Under the pieces are notes generated by a model, which did no database searches, was not told the DNA's origin, and saw only the letters and a program-made list of their open reading frames with translations. Position numbers and translations under genes: made by a program. Shown in pieces: positions 16,895-25,997 of a DNA stretch of 64,000 nucleotides. Source of the stretch: JANNMJ01 sp031425525 (GTDB lineage Bacteria > Bacteroidota > Bacteroidia > Cytophagales > Hymenobacteraceae); contig JANPJM010000050.1 of the NCBI GenBank assembly GCA_031425525.1, forward strand, positions 1-64,000, given 5' to 3'. Position 1 is the stretch's first letter. Each line of letters begins with the position of its first letter.

Positions 16895-18576
16895 CCTCTC
16901 CCGAAACCTCCCCCGAAGAATCTGCTTTCGATGCCGCGCTCCGTGCGCGCCTCGCCGATACGGCCTCCAAGCGTCCGCTGCCAGCGGGCGGACTGGCGGA
17001 GGTGCGCGCCCGCTTGGCGGCGGCTACCGGGGCGCCGCCCGCGCCCCGGCCGCAACTGCGCCGCGCCCGCCCGTTTGCGGGGGGCGTGGTGGTGGGGATA
17101 CTGTTGATGCTGATGGGGTGGTGGGCCGGGCAGCCGGGCGCTTCGGATGCTGACCGGGTTCGCTTGGCAGCAGCGACGGCCCAAACCGACCCTCGGAGGA
17201 GCGAAACCGATCCTCTGAGGGTCGAAACCCAACCTCGGAGGGTCGAAATCAAACCTCAGAGGTACCTAACCGAACCTCAGAGGTCTGATTATGTCAGTCC
17301 GAGGGTCTTAACCGAACCTCCGAGGGTCTTAACCGAACCTCAGAGGGGGGTTATGGCAGAAATATCCGGGGTTATCGACCCCGATTCAGCCAATTTGGCA
17401 GTTCAGCCGCTTGTTCCTGATGCGTTGCCCGCCCGCTGGGCACGCGCCATCGCGCTCGACACGGCCCTGCGCCACGCCATTCGGGTGGCGCCCGCCGCCA
17501 CCGATACCAGCCGGGCAAGTGCCGCCAGTCGGGCACGCCTCGCCGCCTTGCTCACCGCCGAAACCGCCGCGCTGGCCGCCCTGCAAGCCGGTTTCGACAG
17601 CCTGAAAGCCTCGTTGCCGGAAGTGCCGACCGCGCTGCCGGAAATAGCCGTACAAGCACCGGATTCCGCCCGCCTTCCCGCACCCGACTCGGTGGCGACC
17701 GTCTCGGCTCCGGCCCCCACCCTACCGCCCCCAAGCCGCTGGAGCGTGGCCCTCCTCCTCGAAACCACCCCCGCGTGGAGTCTGCTGCCCACCGCCGCCA
17801 CCCCGCCCGACGACCGCGAGCGCGTGCAGAACCGCCTGACCCAGAGCGTGCAAGTGCAGCGTACCCTCGGCGACCACTGGCGCCTGCGCGCCGGGTTCGG
17901 CCAAACATTGCTCGCCACCCAGGCGCGCCGTACCAGCGAGCGCAGCGGCGACACCACCATCCGCGATTCGGTGCGAACCACTACCGTCAGCATCCGCTCT
18001 TCGTTCATCACGTCGCAAATCATCCGGCTCGATACCCTGCTCCATATCGAGCCCATCCTCAACCAAAGCGGCCAATTGGTAGGCTACGATACCTCCCGCA
18101 TCCCCACGGCCGACACGGTGTATGTGCCCCTCGAAGTGCGCGATACGCTTCGGCAAACGCGCACCACCATCACGACGCGCACCGAAACGTGGCGCGAGAC
18201 TCAGCGGCAGCTTTTCCGGCCCACCTACCGCTTCTGGGCCATTCCGTTCGCGGCCGAGTACGTGTTTCTCAAAGCGCCGCGCTGGACGTTGGGGGCCGAA
18301 ATCGGCGGGCAACTCAGCATCTTCCGCGGCGGCGAGCGCCCCGTATGGACCGGCGACGAGTACGCTATGCGCCGCATCAGCGCCCGCGAAGGGCCGTACC
18401 GCCCCGTGAGCCTCAGCTTCAGCACCGGCCTGGTGGCCGCGTACCGCCTCTCGCCGCGCCTCACCGCGATGGTGGCGCCCACCGCGCGCGGCTGGCTGCT
18501 GCGGCCCGGTAAGGCCGAGGCAGCGGCGCCGAGGCTGCTGCCGGGGGTGCAAGTGGGGGTAATGGTGGGGTTATAG
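16891..18576 (+). CDS. Probable anti-sigma-like membrane protein with large periplasmic part
   Basis: A protein of 561 residues, translationally coupled to the sigma factor by an ATGA overlap. Residues 1-60 form a cytoplasmic segment (ESAFDAALRARLADTA), the place where an anti-sigma domain is expected. One TM helix follows at about 66-82 (GGVVVGILLMLMGWWAG). Residues 98-153 are eight copies of a heptapeptide of the type [E/L]T[D/E]P[R/Q]R[V], encoded by exact 21-bp repeats. The periplasmic remainder ends in a section with barrel-like alternating strands (PVSLSFSTGLVAAYRLSPRL). No zinc-binding anti-sigma motif is visible, so the anti-sigma role is inferred from coupling and topology only. Confidence 0.65.
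   Translation: MTSPETSPEESAFDAALRARLADTASKRPLPAGGLAEVRARLAAATGAPPAPRPQLRRARPFAGGVVVGILLMLMGWWAGQPGASDADRVRLAAATAQTDPRRSETDPLRVETQPRRVEIKPQRYLTEPQRSDYVSPRVLTEPPRVLTEPQRGVMAEISGVIDPDSANLAVQPLVPDALPARWARAIALDTALRHAIRVAPAATDTSRASAASRARLAALLTAETAALAALQAGFDSLKASLPEVPTALPEIAVQAPDSARLPAPDSVATVSAPAPTLPPPSRWSVALLLETTPAWSLLPTAATPPDDRERVQNRLTQSVQVQRTLGDHWRLRAGFGQTLLATQARRTSERSGDTTIRDSVRTTTVSIRSSFITSQIIRLDTLLHIEPILNQSGQLVGYDTSRIPTADTVYVPLEVRDTLRQTRTTITTRTETWRETQRQLFRPTYRFWAIPFAAEYVFLKAPRWTLGAEIGGQLSIFRGGERPVWTGDEYAMRRISAREGPYRPVSLSFSTGLVAAYRLSPRLTAMVAPTARGWLLRPGKAEAAAPRLLPGVQVGVMVGL
17182..17349 (+). repeat. Eight 21-bp tandem repeats inside the anti-sigma-like gene
   Basis: Eight consecutive 21-bp units, consensus close to KWAACCGAACCTCNGAGGGTC, run in frame. 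Most units centre on the dyad CCTCNGAGG. They encode a charged proline-containing heptapeptide just outside the TM helix. Confidence 0.9.
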
Positions 18577-18683
18577 GAGGTTTTTTTTGATGGGGTAGGC
18601 CGTATTTAAGCGGCGGATAACGTCATGAGGGCGCTTTACAGCAAGCCGGTTTATCCTTCCACCATTTTTCATTGCAATTGACT

Positions 18684-21491
18684 ATGCGCTTTCTCCAACT
18701 TTTATTGTGTGTCTGTTGCTTGCTGCCCGCCACTACCGGCTGGGCCCAGGTACCCGGATATTACTGGGCTGATGGCGTCTGGATCGAGCGCCCGGGAAAT
18801 TTCGCCCTCGACGTAAACCGCAGCCTGGCGACGGCGCCGAACGGCGAGGTCATCACGAGCCTCGCCTATGAATCGGCCGTAACGGTTGCCGGTCAGACCT
18901 ACCCGGCCGTACCCGCATCCTCCGGGATGCCGCGCTATTTTTCCAATGGGCTGCTGCTGCGACGGTCGGCTACCGGCACTGTCTTGAACAACCTGCTGCT
19001 GGTGGTCAACGGCGGAATTTCGGCCGCTACCACCGATCAGGCGGGAAATATCTACGCGGTGGGGCGCTTCAACACCCGCGTAGAAGCCGGCGGCCAGACC
19101 CTGACGGCCACGCCCGGCGACTTCGACACGTTCGTGGGGAAATGGAACGCGGCCGGCACACTTCAGTGGCTGCAACACGGCCGGATGACCACCCCTCAAT
19201 GGACGTGGCCCAACGAGCGGCTGCTCGTGGACGATGCCCAGCGCCTGACCATCTGCGGCACCCTGGACAACCCGATGACCATCGGTGGTACCACGCTGGG
19301 CGTGGGCGCTTACGCCCTGCAACTCAACAGCGCCGATGGCTCGGTGCGGTGGAGCCGGACTTCGGTGGTGCCGATGAATGGCGATGTAAGCTGGTCTGAT
19401 GCAGCAGTGAATGCCACTTCCGGCGATATATGGCTCGTTGGTAATTCCTGGTACGATGTGGAATGGGGCGGCCAACTGGTTACCGGCACCGCCACTGATT
19501 CCTCGTTCTGGCTACACCTCAACGCGAGCGGAGCGCTGCTGTCGGGCTTCCGAACCGGCGTTATTTTGCACAGCATAACCAGCGATGCCGACGGCTACTC
19601 GTTCCTGGCCGGGCATTTACCTTATTGGAATGGGACGGCCACGCAACTTCATACGGCTACCCTTACGGCTACGCCGGTGGCCAATGGCTACACCGTGCTG
19701 GCGCGGCTCGACGCACTGGGCCATCCGCAGTGGGTAAAGCTGCTGGGCGTTCCGAACGGCAGCGTGGGAGGCTACGTGCGAACCGCTCCGCACCAGGTCT
19801 TCGGTGGCGAGGTCAATAACGTGTGTTATCTAACGGGGTATTACTATTCGCCGGGAGCAGCGGTAGAACTTGGCGGAGCGTCGCTTCCGGCCTCCGATCT
19901 CTCCAATAACTACAGCATTTTTTTGGCAGCTTTCGACGGTTTGACCGGCGCCGGGCGGTGGGCCGAGCGCATCACCAGTGACCTTGGCTGGCAAGGTTCA
20001 TTCATCCTTGATGCCCGTGTGGCTGATAATGGCCGCATCGGGATCGGTTTCAACTCCGCCGCCGACACGGTGCGCTTCGGGCCGATCATGCTGATTGACC
20101 CAACTCCCGGCCCAGGTCAGACGGCGGCTATTACAGGCCAGTTGGTGGCCGATTACAACCAGGTGCAAGGCGCCGTGTACGTAGATCAGAACCGTAACGG
20201 CCGGCGCGACGCCGGCGAGACCGGCCTACCCAACCTGACCGTGCGGTGCCAGCCCGACGGCACGGTGACTACTTCAGCCGCCACCGGCGCCTACTCCGCC
20301 ATTACCGAACTGGGCATCCGTTCGGTAGAACTGCCGGCGCCGCCGCTTTACTACACGCTACCGGCGCCACCCACCCCCGCCACCTTCGCCACCTTCGGCA
20401 ACATTGCCGCCGGGCGCGATTTCGCCCTCCAACCCATCGCCAACCAACCCGACGCGCAGGTGTTCGTCACGCCCGTGCGGGTGGCGCGGGCGGGTTTTCC
20501 GCTGCGCTACCAGGTGCGCTACCGCAATGTGGGCACCACCACGCTCACCGGCTCGGTGGTGGTACAGCTCGACCCTACCCTGACGTATCTGGGGCTGGTC
20601 GGCGCCACCGGCACCCGCACCGGCAACGTGCTCACGGTGCCGTACGCCAACCTGGCGCCCCTCGGCGAAGGCACGTTTGATATCCAGTTTCAGACCCCCA
20701 CCACCGTCACCGTGGGCACGGTGCTGGTGACGACGGCCACCGTGGAGCCCGTCAGCACCGACCGCACGCCCGCCGACAACGTGGAAGAAAACCGCCTGAC
20801 CGTAGTCGGCTCCTTCGACCCCAACGACATCCGCGTGAACTGGCCGCGCCTGACGCCCACGCAAGTCACGGCCGGCGAGTGGCTCGAATACGTTATTCGG
20901 TTCGAGAATATGGGCAACGACACGGCCTTTTCGGTGTTGCTGCGCGATTCGTTGCCGGGGCAGCAGCTTAATCTGGGCACGTTGCAGATGCTCACGTCGT
21001 CGCACTCGTGCCAGTGGCATCTGAATGGGGCAGGCGTGCTGTCGGTGCAGTTCCCGAACATCCGGCTGCCGTACCGCAACATCAACGCCCTGGGCTCGAT
21101 GGGCTTCATCCGGTTCCGGGTGCGGGCACGCGGTACGCTGGCCATCGGCGATGTGGTGCCGAACCGCGCCGCCATCCACTTCGATTACAACGCGCCCGTC
21201 ATCACGAATACGGCCCTCACGCGGGTGCAAATGCCCAACGGCGTAGCCGACGCCCTCGCCGAAACCGCCGCCGTGCGCCTCTGGCCCAACCCGGCCACCG
21301 GCGCGCTGTTCGTCGAAACCAACGACGGCGGCCCGCTAACGCTCACCTTATTCGATGCGGTGGGGCGGCCGGTGCGCGCCTTCACCCAACCCGATGGCCG
21401 CCGCGCGCAACCGCTCGACGTGCGCGGGCTGACGGCGGGGTTGTACGTGCTGCGCGGCACCGGCTGGGCGCGGCGCGTGGTGGTGCAATAA
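18684..21491 (+). CDS. T9SS-exported protein, paralogue of the protein at 163
   Basis: A secreted or surface protein of 935 residues. A signal peptide (MRFLQLLLCVCCLLPATTGWA) leads into repeated beta-propeller-like units up to about residue 480, with DQAGNIYAVGRF-type motifs. An SdrD B-like segment follows at about 495-530 (YVDQNRNGRRDAGE), then a DUF11-like fold and a DUF7619-type domain at about 709-852 (SFDPNDIRVNWPRL). The type A T9SS sorting domain starts at about 863 (VRLWPNPATGALFVE) and ends RRVVVQ. Domain order matches the protein at 163, so one arose from the other or from a common ancestor. The ATG at 18684 is chosen because it starts the signal peptide. Function beyond surface display is unknown. 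Confidence 0.93.
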   Translation: MRFLQLLLCVCCLLPATTGWAQVPGYYWADGVWIERPGNFALDVNRSLATAPNGEVITSLAYESAVTVAGQTYPAVPASSGMPRYFSNGLLLRRSATGTVLNNLLLVVNGGISAATTDQAGNIYAVGRFNTRVEAGGQTLTATPGDFDTFVGKWNAAGTLQWLQHGRMTTPQWTWPNERLLVDDAQRLTICGTLDNPMTIGGTTLGVGAYALQLNSADGSVRWSRTSVVPMNGDVSWSDAAVNATSGDIWLVGNSWYDVEWGGQLVTGTATDSSFWLHLNASGALLSGFRTGVILHSITSDADGYSFLAGHLPYWNGTATQLHTATLTATPVANGYTVLARLDALGHPQWVKLLGVPNGSVGGYVRTAPHQVFGGEVNNVCYLTGYYYSPGAAVELGGASLPASDLSNNYSIFLAAFDGLTGAGRWAERITSDLGWQGSFILDARVADNGRIGIGFNSAADTVRFGPIMLIDPTPGPGQTAAITGQLVADYNQVQGAVYVDQNRNGRRDAGETGLPNLTVRCQPDGTVTTSAATGAYSAITELGIRSVELPAPPLYYTLPAPPTPATFATFGNIAAGRDFALQPIANQPDAQVFVTPVRVARAGFPLRYQVRYRNVGTTTLTGSVVVQLDPTLTYLGLVGATGTRTGNVLTVPYANLAPLGEGTFDIQFQTPTTVTVGTVLVTTATVEPVSTDRTPADNVEENRLTVVGSFDPNDIRVNWPRLTPTQVTAGEWLEYVIRFENMGNDTAFSVLLRDSLPGQQLNLGTLQMLTSSHSCQWHLNGAGVLSVQFPNIRLPYRNINALGSMGFIRFRVRARGTLAIGDVVPNRAAIHFDYNAPVITNTALTRVQMPNGVADALAETAAVRLWPNPATGALFVETNDGGPLTLTLFDAVGRPVRAFTQPDGRRAQPLDVRGLTAGLYVLRGTGWARRVVVQ

Positions 21492-21534
21492 CGATTGTCA
21501 AACACCTTAGCCCTGCGAGCGAGGCGAAGCGAAA

Positions 21535-21757
21535 ACTCCCCTCCTGCGAGCGCCAGCGGCGCGAAGTAGGAGGGGTGGCAGCCGAAGGCTGACGGGGTGG
21601 TTCCCGCCTGGTGCCACCGCCGTGCCACCTCGATGTTCGGCGTGCATCGGCTGGCGTAGGCTCAGCCACCCTGGGCACTATGCGGGGACCGCCCCGTCAA
21701 ATCTTCGATTTGCCACCCCTCCTACTTCGGGACATAAAGTCCCTCGCAGGAGGGGAA
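21535..21757. repeat. 223-bp inverted-repeat element with covarying sub-hairpins
   Basis: Arms 21535-21606 and 21682-21757 are imperfect reverse complements framed by CCCCTCCTGCGAG and GGAGGGGTGGCA. Within each arm two small hairpins differ between arms yet remain self-paired: GCGCCAGCGGCGC versus GGGACTTTATGTCCC, and AGCCGAAGGCT versus AAATCGAAGATTT. This lies between convergent genes and no ORF spans it convincingly. Confidence 0.85.
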
Positions 21758-21850
21758 TTCGGGCTTAGGTTGGTGTAGCGGCTTTGGCTTGTTACTTTCC
21801 GATTCGGCGAGCAACTACCAACGAGTAACTAGAAACCAGCAACACGAAAC

Positions 21851-24800
21851 TCAAAACAACACCGACACCTGCATCCGTCCCGTGTGGATGGTGCGGGTGT
21901 CGCTTGGTTTACGGCCGTCGTAGGTGAGGCTCAGGTTGAGGCCGCTGGCGAGGCGCTGCTCCACGGTGGCTTGCCAGGTGAGATTGTTGCCGGGGCGCAG
22001 GGCGTTGAGAATCTCGAACCCGACGGGCGTGCCCTGCTCCCCGGCGAACGCGATGTTGGTGAAGCGCACGGCCGCCGTCACGGTGCGCTTGCTGGCTTGC
22101 GCGAGCCGCGATTCGAGGCCCGCCTCATGCGATTCGCTGCTCGTCGGCTTTTCGGGGTTTTGCGGGGCGGTGTCGCGCTTGCGCGAGTAGCGGTAGGTGG
22201 TACTCAGGCGGAAGGTTTGGTTGGGCTGCCAAGCTACTTCGGGGGCCGCATCGAGCTGTTCGACCCGAAAATTGCGCGTGATGAGCGCCGCGCTCGCGCT
22301 GCGCCGGATGGTGCGGCCAAGGTCGATTTTCGAGGTGAAAATGGTGCTTAGGGCGCGGCGCACGGTCAGGGTCTGGCTTTCGAGGGCGCGCAGGTCGCTG
22401 CCGCCCGTGAGCAGGGTTTTCTGCTGGGTCTGCTGCGCCGAGGCTTCGGCCCCGAATTTCGGCGACGCCCGATTGAAGAACACCGTGCCGCGCACCACCT
22501 GGTTGAGGCCGAGGAGCTGCGCATCGTCGGTGCCGCCCGCGAAGGGGTTGAGGCGTTCGGTGAGGCGCGGGTCGATGGTGCGGCGGTCGAAGGACAGGAA
22601 CGTGAGGGCCGAAAACCGCGACACCAGTTGGCGCCACCCGCTCGAATCGCGCCAGGCGCGGGGGGCGTTGCCGGTCAGGCGCCACGTAAAGCGGTTGGCG
22701 TAGGCCACCACGTACTCGTCGCTCGCGAGAAACACTTTCAGGTAGCGGCGCTGGGCGGGGTCGGCGCCGGCCTGGGCTTCGATGTAGGAGTTGAGGTCGG
22801 AGGGGTCGGCGCCGGCGGGCAGGTAGTGCGTGCCCTGCCCCGGAATGGTTTCCTGAAACTGAAACAGCCGCTTGGGCTCGCGGCCGGTCGCGACGGAATA
22901 GCTCAACTCCGACCGGATATGCTCGCGGAACAAACTCACGGCGTGGTCGAGCTTGGCGAGTACGGCGGCTTCGCGCGCTGAATCGACCTGAATGCCCGCG
23001 CGTTGGCGGGTGCGCACGTCGCGGTAGGTGGCCAGCACGGCCAGCTCGTGGCCGGGGCCGAGGCGCGTGTTGAGGGCGCCCTGCCAGGTCTGGGCGTAAT
23101 CGCGGCGCTGAATCTCGCCGCCGAGCGGCACGAAGGTGCGGCGGTAGGCATAGTCGAGGCGGTAGCTGAGGCTGCGGGTGGAGTCGCGGCCCGCCGCCGC
23201 CGCGCCGGAGCGCAAAAACAGGGCGTGTTCATCGAAATAATTAGCCGACGCGACCACCGAATCGCGCCCGCGCCCGCCCAACACGCGGTTTTGGTCGAAG
23301 CGCCACGCGTAGCCGGGCACCAGCCGCGCGCGCGGCCCGCCGAACTCGCCGCCTACCTCGCCGCGCCGCCACCGCGAGCGGGTGGCCGGGCCATCGGCGC
23401 GTAGCACGAACAAACTCGCGTGCGTCCGAAGCTGCCCCATTTCGTAAGCGCCCGCCGCCCAATGTTGCAGCCCGTCGACCTCGCCCTCGCGCGCCCTTCT
23501 ACTGCCCCGGTAAGTGAGTTGGTTGCGCTCATCCTTCACCAGTCCGCCGCCGAAATTCAGCAGATGGTCGTCGGCGCCGGCGCCTACCACGCCGGTACCG
23601 GCGCGGGTGGTCGCGCTCCAATCGCGGTCGAACTCCACCTCGCGGTAGCGATCGATGGGCGAAAACCGGCGGTCGGTAAACTCATAGTTCACGGCCGAGC
23701 GCAGTTTCCAGTCGCCGAGCCCGCGCAAGGCTTGGTCGGTGGTCTGGTAATCGAGGCGCACGCCGGTGCCGCTGTTGTCTTCGTCGTTGGTGGTGGAAAA
23801 CAGATTGCGGTCGAGTTTCGAGGCGGCCACTTCCACGCCCACGGCCGTCGAGGGCGCCACCTGGTAGCGCACCGCCGCCGTGGCCACCTGCCGCAGCGTG
23901 GGCGCGGGCAGCACCCGTAGCGCCAGATAGCGCCCCAACCCGCGCCCCACGTAGCGGTAGGCGCGCCCGTTCACGGCGGAGGTGCCGCCGAGCTGCTCGT
24001 AATCGCCGAGGCCCGCCCCCACATCGGTGAACCGCACGGTGTAAAGCTGAATCGTGGAATCGCGGGTGTAGCGGTACACGATTTCGCCGATTACCACCGA
24101 ATCGATCCGCTGATACTGCACCGTGCCGCGCACGTAGCCCGCCGAATCGGCGCCGGGCACCACGGCGAGCCGCGCCGAATCGCCGGCGGCTTGCAGCGCG
24201 GCGCGCTCCGGGGCGCGCAAATCGAGGTTGGGGGCGTTGTTGGGGTTGTCGGCCTCGCGGTAAATGTTCACGTTGGCCGTCAGGCGTCCCGCCGTCTGGT
24301 AGTGCGACCCGTGAATGATGGAACGCGCGTAATTCTGGTCGGAATACTCGAACTCGATGCGGATGCGCGAGTTGCGCGTGACGAGGTGGCGCGGCGAAAA
24401 CGTGACTTCGGCCTGGTTGTAATCGATGACATAATCGAAATCGAACCCGCGCCGCAGCAGCGCGCCATCGAGATACACCTTTTCGGAGCCCGCCAGAATG
24501 ATAATGAATCGCTCGCCATTCGGCCCGCGCAGCCGGTACGGCCCCTGCACATTGTCGAGGGGCGCGACTTGCTCGGACGCGAATTTGCCTTTGGCGATGC
24601 CGGCCGCCACGGTGGTTGCACCTGCAAGCTGTAAGCCGCCAGCCGCAAGCCCGGAACTTGCCGCTTGAAGCTTGGAGCTTGAAGCTGGTAGCTTATCGCT
24701 TGAGGCTTGAAGCTTGAAGCTTGAAGCTACTTCCACGGCCCCGCCCTGGATGTTTTTGTAGAACCGCAGGAAGTTCGTCGGCTTGTTGCGCAGCACCACG

Positions 24801-25612
24801 TCGCCGGCGGTGAGGCGCCAGCGGTCAGGGTTTTCGAGGGTAATGAAGATGCGGTCGAACTGTTGCAGCTGTTGGGTATTGCCTTCGGGCTGAAAGGGGA
24901 TGTTTTGGTCGGTGATGGAGGCCGTGAGGTTGAGCTTTTCGGCCAGCTTGCCTTCGAGCTGCAGGTTGAGCGCCGAGTTCACGAACACGTTCTGCGTGTT
25001 GCCGAACGAGATACCGCGCGCCAGATTGCCGCTTTTCTGGAGCCCCGGCGTGCGGAAAATCTCCTCGCGCGGCGGCGCAAAGGTTTCGGTGAAGAACAAG
25101 TCGCGGAACTCCAGCGAGTCGAGGACGCGCCGGTTGCGGCGGTACACGGCGCGCGTGAGGTTCAGGGGCAGAATACGGTAGGTAAGGCGCACCGAGTCGG
25201 GGGCGGCGCGGGTGGCCGAATCAGCGGCGGCGCGCACCCGCACCACCCCGGTAGCGGGGTCATACACCACGACCCGCCCCGATCCATCGGCCACCCCCAC
25301 CGACCCCGGCAGCACCGATGTGGAATCGACCAACCGCCCGCGCCCCGCGCCATCGAGCCGCACCCACCGCGTGCGCAACGAGCTGAGCCCCGCCAGCGAA
25401 ACGGGCGCCCGCCGCGTCGGCACCGCGCGGGCGGTATCGGCCGCCGCGCGCCGGGCCGTGTCTACGGTCAGCGGGCGCACCACCCGCCCCGAATCGGCGG
25501 GCGGCGGGCCGAGCGTCGGCATCGGCACCACTTGCGCACGCGCTACCCCGGCGCCCAGCAGCGCCAGCGCAGTCAGCAGATACGTCCAGATTAGGCGAGC
25601 GGGGTGGTTCAA
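21851..25612 (-). CDS. Large outer-membrane beta-rich protein, function unknown
   Basis: A protein of 1253 residues with a signal peptide (LIWTYLLTALALLGAGVARA). It carries a Thr/Arg/Ala-rich region to about 170, then a conserved-looking domain with ARGISFGNTQNVFVNSALNL and GDVVLRNKPTNFLRFYKNI. After that come long strand-rich stretches with aromatic/Arg alternation to a C-terminal barrel-like end (SDTRTIHTGRMQVSVLF). I recognise this as a long uncharacterised Bacteroidota outer-membrane type with no named function; it is not TonB- or SusC-like. The start is TTG at 25612, with GACCTTTG about 20 nt upstream. An AGCTTGA repeat adds a Ser/Leu/Ala-rich insert at residues about 295-330. Convergent with the T9SS gene. 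Confidence 0.75.
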   Translation of the reverse strand: MNHPARLIWTYLLTALALLGAGVARAQVVPMPTLGPPPADSGRVVRPLTVDTARRAAADTARAVPTRRAPVSLAGLSSLRTRWVRLDGAGRGRLVDSTSVLPGSVGVADGSGRVVVYDPATGVVRVRAAADSATRAAPDSVRLTYRILPLNLTRAVYRRNRRVLDSLEFRDLFFTETFAPPREEIFRTPGLQKSGNLARGISFGNTQNVFVNSALNLQLEGKLAEKLNLTASITDQNIPFQPEGNTQQLQQFDRIFITLENPDRWRLTAGDVVLRNKPTNFLRFYKNIQGGAVEVASSFKLQASSDKLPASSSKLQAASSGLAAGGLQLAGATTVAAGIAKGKFASEQVAPLDNVQGPYRLRGPNGERFIIILAGSEKVYLDGALLRRGFDFDYVIDYNQAEVTFSPRHLVTRNSRIRIEFEYSDQNYARSIIHGSHYQTAGRLTANVNIYREADNPNNAPNLDLRAPERAALQAAGDSARLAVVPGADSAGYVRGTVQYQRIDSVVIGEIVYRYTRDSTIQLYTVRFTDVGAGLGDYEQLGGTSAVNGRAYRYVGRGLGRYLALRVLPAPTLRQVATAAVRYQVAPSTAVGVEVAASKLDRNLFSTTNDEDNSGTGVRLDYQTTDQALRGLGDWKLRSAVNYEFTDRRFSPIDRYREVEFDRDWSATTRAGTGVVGAGADDHLLNFGGGLVKDERNQLTYRGSRRAREGEVDGLQHWAAGAYEMGQLRTHASLFVLRADGPATRSRWRRGEVGGEFGGPRARLVPGYAWRFDQNRVLGGRGRDSVVASANYFDEHALFLRSGAAAAGRDSTRSLSYRLDYAYRRTFVPLGGEIQRRDYAQTWQGALNTRLGPGHELAVLATYRDVRTRQRAGIQVDSAREAAVLAKLDHAVSLFREHIRSELSYSVATGREPKRLFQFQETIPGQGTHYLPAGADPSDLNSYIEAQAGADPAQRRYLKVFLASDEYVVAYANRFTWRLTGNAPRAWRDSSGWRQLVSRFSALTFLSFDRRTIDPRLTERLNPFAGGTDDAQLLGLNQVVRGTVFFNRASPKFGAEASAQQTQQKTLLTGGSDLRALESQTLTVRRALSTIFTSKIDLGRTIRRSASAALITRNFRVEQLDAAPEVAWQPNQTFRLSTTYRYSRKRDTAPQNPEKPTSSESHEAGLESRLAQASKRTVTAAVRFTNIAFAGEQGTPVGFEILNALRPGNNLTWQATVEQRLASGLNLSLTYDGRKPSDTRTIHTGRMQVSVLF
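24624..24730 (-). repeat. In-frame AGCTTGA heptamer repeat in the 1253-residue protein
   Basis: Successive GCTTGAA/AGCTTGA heptamers with decaying copies to the left are read in frame as a SSFKLQASSDKLPASSSK-type peptide. The insert separates two otherwise well-structured regions. Confidence 0.85.
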
Positions 25613-25693
25613 GTCGTGCGTCGGCGGCCTACTCCCAAAGGTCGGGCAGGGAACGCGGAGCGGCGGGCAAAACGTGCGCGGAGAGCCTTGCGC

Positions 25694-25836
25694 AAACCAA
25701 CATGGCAGGTTTGCATCCCCAAACCCGCCTTGCTGAAACCGACAAGGCAGGTTTGCAACCCCAAACCCGCCTTGCTGAAACCAACATGCCGGGTTTGGCC
25801 CTCAAAACCCGCCTTGCCGAAACTGACAAGGCTCGG
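25694..25836. repeat. Tandem 42-bp repeats, each a hairpin
   Basis: Three full 42-bp units (25694, 25736, 25778) and a partial fourth. In each, AAGGCAGGTTTG pairs with CAAACCCGCCTT around a short loop. Stretches of open frame cross it, but the content is repeat-driven and no product is supported. 42 is twice 21, the period seen in two coding repeats here. Confidence 0.88.
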
Positions 25837-25997
25837 CTCCAGTCGCACCCTTGTCGGGCATCGCTCGCGCATACTTGGCGCAGCGCGGCCGCCGACGGCC
25901 GCGGGCTCAGCAAAGAACACTGCGATATCTAAGGCGCCGGGTACTTACCTTGCGCCCGCTGTGGTGGCTCACTTCTTCACCCAGTACCTTATCTCTA

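Noticed and set aside
25694..25836. CRISPR array
   Set aside because: The 42-bp units are contiguous, with no unique spacers between repeats, and no cas genes occur in the window.
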